A stretch of 64,000 nucleotides of DNA from Brasenia schreberi (taxonomy: Eukaryota; Streptophyta; Magnoliopsida; Nymphaeales; Cabombaceae): NCBI GenBank assembly GCA_036023115.1, contig JAYKKT010000056.1:3598501-3662500 (forward strand), in the 5' to 3' direction. Shown one piece after another: positions 61,210 to 64,000 of the stretch (position 1 is its first letter; each line of letters opens with the position of its first letter). A program made the translations under genes and the position numbers. The notes under the pieces were generated by a model. The model was not told the DNA's origin. It searched no databases and saw nothing but the letters and a program-made list of their open reading frames with translations.

Positions 61210-61892
61210 GTGTAGTGAGAGATCGGACTCATCGAAGGCATCGACTTTTGAAGAGTCCAACGCAATACTTGATTTGGCGGTGGACAGTGTAGTGAGAGGT
61301 TTGTACTGACAGGTTATTCTTTGAGCCCAATTGCACCAAGTTTATAGCAACAGCAACAAAACATAAAGATAAGGTAAGCAACTTGTTGAAGAGAAACATA
61401 AAGTTAAAGAATAACTTAGACAGGGAAACCCATGATGGCTTTCCGCCATTAAAGGAGAATATGAAGATACTTGCTGGTTTCAAGATGGAAGCCTTTCGCC
61501 GCAAAAGGAGAATACGAAGAAGCTTAGTGATTTCAAGATGGAAACTGATGTCATTACTGATGAGTTTTGGTTTCCAGATCGAAACTAATATTATTGGCAT
61601 AGTTGTGATGCCCAGTGAATCATCATATTGTATCATTGGAGGACGATGATAAGACTTCCAATAGTTGCTTTGAAAGGAATAAGAAAGATGGTAGAATAGA
61701 CGAAAAGAGTCCCATGAGTAGGGGAATCACAGAAAAGAAGAATTGTTCTTCTGTTTTGAGTTTCGAAAAGAACGTAAAGGAACCTTTCTAGTTGATGAGA
61801 GCTTGATATTAGTGATGGTGCTTGTGATCGTGGATTTCATCAGATGTGTCTGGAACTGTCCAATAGTTCTTTGAAAATGGAGCTTTGTTGTA
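61210..61892 (+). other. Sequence between the LTR patch and the VPS62-like pseudogene
   Basis: No gene is recognised. A stretch of about 50 bases (AAAGGAGAATA-GAAGA...TTTCAAGATGGAA) occurs twice, near 61,451 and 61,504. GTGTAGTGAGAG also occurs twice (61,210 and 61,288). Confidence 0.45.
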
Positions 61893-62636
61893 GTGGGTGA
61901 AATTATTGATTCTAATTACTCAAACCTGCCATATGGTGGATCAAATGATGGCGAGTATTGGATAGACTTGCCTAATGATGATAGAAGGCACTATATCAAG
62001 CTTGGAAATATAGAAAGAGCAGAGTTGTATGCCCATGTGAAGCTTGCACTCGGTGGATCATTTACTGATATTGCAATGTGGGTATTTTGTCCTTTTTTAA
62101 TGGCCCTACAACTCTTAAGATTGGTGTGACAAACATATCACTTGAAAAGATTGGACAACATGTTGGTGATTGGGAGCATTTTACTCTCAGAATTAACAAT
62201 TTTACACGTGAACTGTGGAGTATTTATTTTTCTCAGCACAGCGGTGGTGAATGGGTCCCTACTTATGATTTGGAGTATATTGAAGGGAACAAAGCTGTGG
62301 TCTATTCCTCGCAGAGTGAGCATGCAAGTTTCTCACACCCTGGGATCTACCTTCAAGGGTCAAGCAGGTTAGGAATAGGCATAAGGAATGATGCGGCTCG
62401 AAGCAATTTTTCTTTGCAGATTCTAGTGTCAAGTACAAGATTGTTGTAGCAGAATATTCTTGGCAATGGTGGTGTTGTTGAACCTCGTTGGATCAACTAC
62501 ATGAGAGAATGGGGTCCGAAGGTTGTATATAACTCTAGGACAGAACTAGAGAAGCTGATGGGTCTTCTGCCAACTACAATCAGGTTTTCCATCGAGGACA
62601 TTATTTCAAGCCTAGGAGTGGAAAGGATGTAATTTC
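61893..62636 (+). pseudogene. VPS62-like (DUF946) protein pseudogene fragment
   Basis: The + strand reads [34 protein letters not shown], [shift] [81 protein letters not shown], [shift] VVEPRWINYMREWGPKV. These are the conserved middle and C-terminal parts of plant VPS62/DUF946 proteins in the right order. Frameshifts near 62,092 (extra bases in a T run) and near 62,405-62,450, and a missing N-terminal half, show it is broken. No introns interrupt the fragment; whether it is a retrocopy or a piece of one long exon cannot be told from here. Confidence 0.85.
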
Positions 62637-62639
62637 TTT

Positions 62640-63190
62640 CGTTTACTACAATGATCGAGTGTTATGCAGTCTTGATGACGAAGAAGGAAGGTTGTAGGTT
62701 GCCAAAAGTAACAATGGTGGTTGGCCCATCATTATCTGAAAAGAAAGATTTGGTTTTTGAAGAAAGGTAATTTCAAATTTTGAATATCAAATGTTGGAGC
62801 TGGAAAAGTAAGTTACATATTACTTTCCTGAATTTGTGAGAAAGAAAACCAGAAAATTAGTTATGGAAGATAATTTTCCTGATGAAAAAATATAACCAAA
62901 AAGGAAAGATTATCCCCACGATTTCAAGAAAGAAAAAGTGGTAATGGTTGCCCATCATCCACACTGCACAGAAAGAAAGGATGGAAAAGAAGGTAGTCAG
63001 TTGCCTAGTGGGACCATCCATTCCAGATTTTGTGTAATGCATTGAAAAAGGAAGGTAAAAAAGATATTGAGGTGAAATACAAAAGTGAAGGAGAGTAAGA
63101 AGAGAAAGAACCTTATCGATAAAGGCCATGGAACTTAATTGAGAGACATACCAAATGTCGCATACCATCTCTCCAAAAGAAAATCTGGCG
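62640..63190 (+). other. Unassigned stretch between two pseudogenes
   Basis: Lys/Glu-rich, broken frames with no recognised family (for example KRKDYPHDFKKEKVVMVAHH near 62,900). It may be further captured or decayed gene sequence. Confidence 0.3.
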
Positions 63191-63329
63191 ATGTATTGAA
63201 GTTGTCGCATGCTGTTATATTTCTCAATTTTCAGGATTTGTTTGAGGCAATAATGAGAAAAAACAAAGGAACAAAGTACGTGATAAGCTTGACAAATGTC
63301 TCAAAACCAAGTTGCTTGAATTTTGTGAA

Positions 63330-63945
63330 CTACTTGAATTTTGTATCTGCACATTTTCTTTCTGAGCAGGAGGATGTCCACCGTTCAATAATGTATGATC
63401 TTCAAAATGGAAATTCTGAGGCATCTTGCTGTATACTGTCTCAAGGATGCTTATCTTCCGCAACGGCTTTTTAGACAAGTTGATGTTTATTTATTTATAA
63501 TTATGTGGAGATGGCTCGAGTGACTGGAGACCCGATCTCCTTGCAAGAGGGCAAAGTATAAAAGGCAAAGCAAAAGAATCTTGTTATTCCCAATCTTAAG
63601 GGACAAGGGTCTGGGCAAGATACATTCGAAGGTGCAACTGTGTTAGAGGCTAAAACAAGATTCTATGAGAAGCCAATTGCTACATTGGACTTTGCATCAT
63701 TGTATCCATCTATTACGATGGCATATACCTGAGGCCCATCAAATTGGAGTTTGAGAAAGTTTATTATCCTTATCTTCTTATAAGCAGGAAGCGATATGCC
63801 AGACTTTTGTAGACAAACCCAGAAAAGTATGACAAGATGGACACAAAAGGCATTAAGACAATTCGAAGAGAACTGTTTTTTTTTTTGGTAAAGAACTTGG
63901 TTACTGAATGCCACCACAAGATACTAATTTGATTTCAACTTGACG
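63330..63945 (+). pseudogene. POLD1: DNA polymerase delta catalytic subunit, intronless pseudogene fragment
   Basis: The + strand reads FVSAHFLSEQ, EDVHRSIMYDLQNGNSE, then after shifts [64 protein letters not shown] and FASLYPSI (B-family motif A), then KRYARLL, TNPEKYDKMDTKGIKTIRRE and VKNLVTECHHKIL. These are consecutive POLD1 segments from the exonuclease domain into the polymerase domain, but about 60 residues or more are missing between motif A and KRYA. Frameshifts and stops (for example at 63,472 and 63,731) break it. No introns appear across stretches that normally span several exons, so it looks like a processed copy. Confidence 0.85.
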
Positions 63946-64000
63946 CCCAGGGAGGATGTCAGGAACAACAATGATGTGGGGGATGTGTGCAGCCAAGAGA

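Overview
This window is nuclear DNA from a flowering plant. Evidence: multi-exon genes with GT-AG introns coding for plant protein families (a WAT1-related EamA transporter, a ~1000-residue membrane-anchored metallophosphoesterase, a NodH-like sulfotransferase, VPS62/DUF946), long CT/TA microsatellites, and dense plant-type transposons (RTE LINEs ending in GTTGTT, Copia, solo LTR, MULE/PMD, hAT-like MITE). The species cannot be told from the sequence. All exon models below were read by eye from protein similarity, reading phase and splice dinucleotides.

Layout. 0-2.7 kb: the last four exons of a WAT1-related transporter (+). 2.7-12 kb: gene-poor, with an hAT-like MITE, AACC/GGTT-rich relics, a decayed L1-type LINE and a strongly AT-shifted RTE LINE. 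12-32.8 kb: one large gene (+) for a metallophosphoesterase. Its introns hold an almost full-length RTE on the minus strand, a 338-bp RTE fragment with a perfect 22-bp target duplication, and, in one ~9-kb intron, a three-level nest: old RTE, then Copia inside it, then a nearly full-length RTE inside the Copia. Target duplications are readable at all three levels. This gene also carries a one-base deletion and a poorly conserved junction, so it may be decaying. 32.9-35.1 kb: a 2.1-kb solo LTR directly behind the gene. 35.1-37 kb: exon-like sequence with a 401-bp tandem duplication. 37.6-40 kb (-): a five-exon sulfotransferase-like gene with one transmembrane helix.

42.3-48.2 kb: a decayed minus-strand Copia with two LTRs, PBS, CCHC knuckle, RT and RNase H remains. 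49.7-54.5 kb: a ~4.8-kb element with terminal inverted repeats, a SWIM finger of MULE transposases on + and a plant-mobile-domain relic on -. 56.7-60.7 kb: scattered short exons of an unidentified minus-strand gene, separated by an RTE inserted head-to-head into another RTE, which makes a long near-identical inverted repeat. 60.4-64 kb: a Copia LTR with its primer-binding site inside a duplicated RTE junction, followed by broken copies of VPS62-like and DNA polymerase delta catalytic-subunit genes.

No prokaryote-type system, CRISPR array or clearly new gene system was found. The notable content is structural: transposon nesting with a readable order of events, an LTR/LINE/pseudogene patchwork, a long hairpin-forming LINE pair, and host genes carrying or being eroded by insertions.
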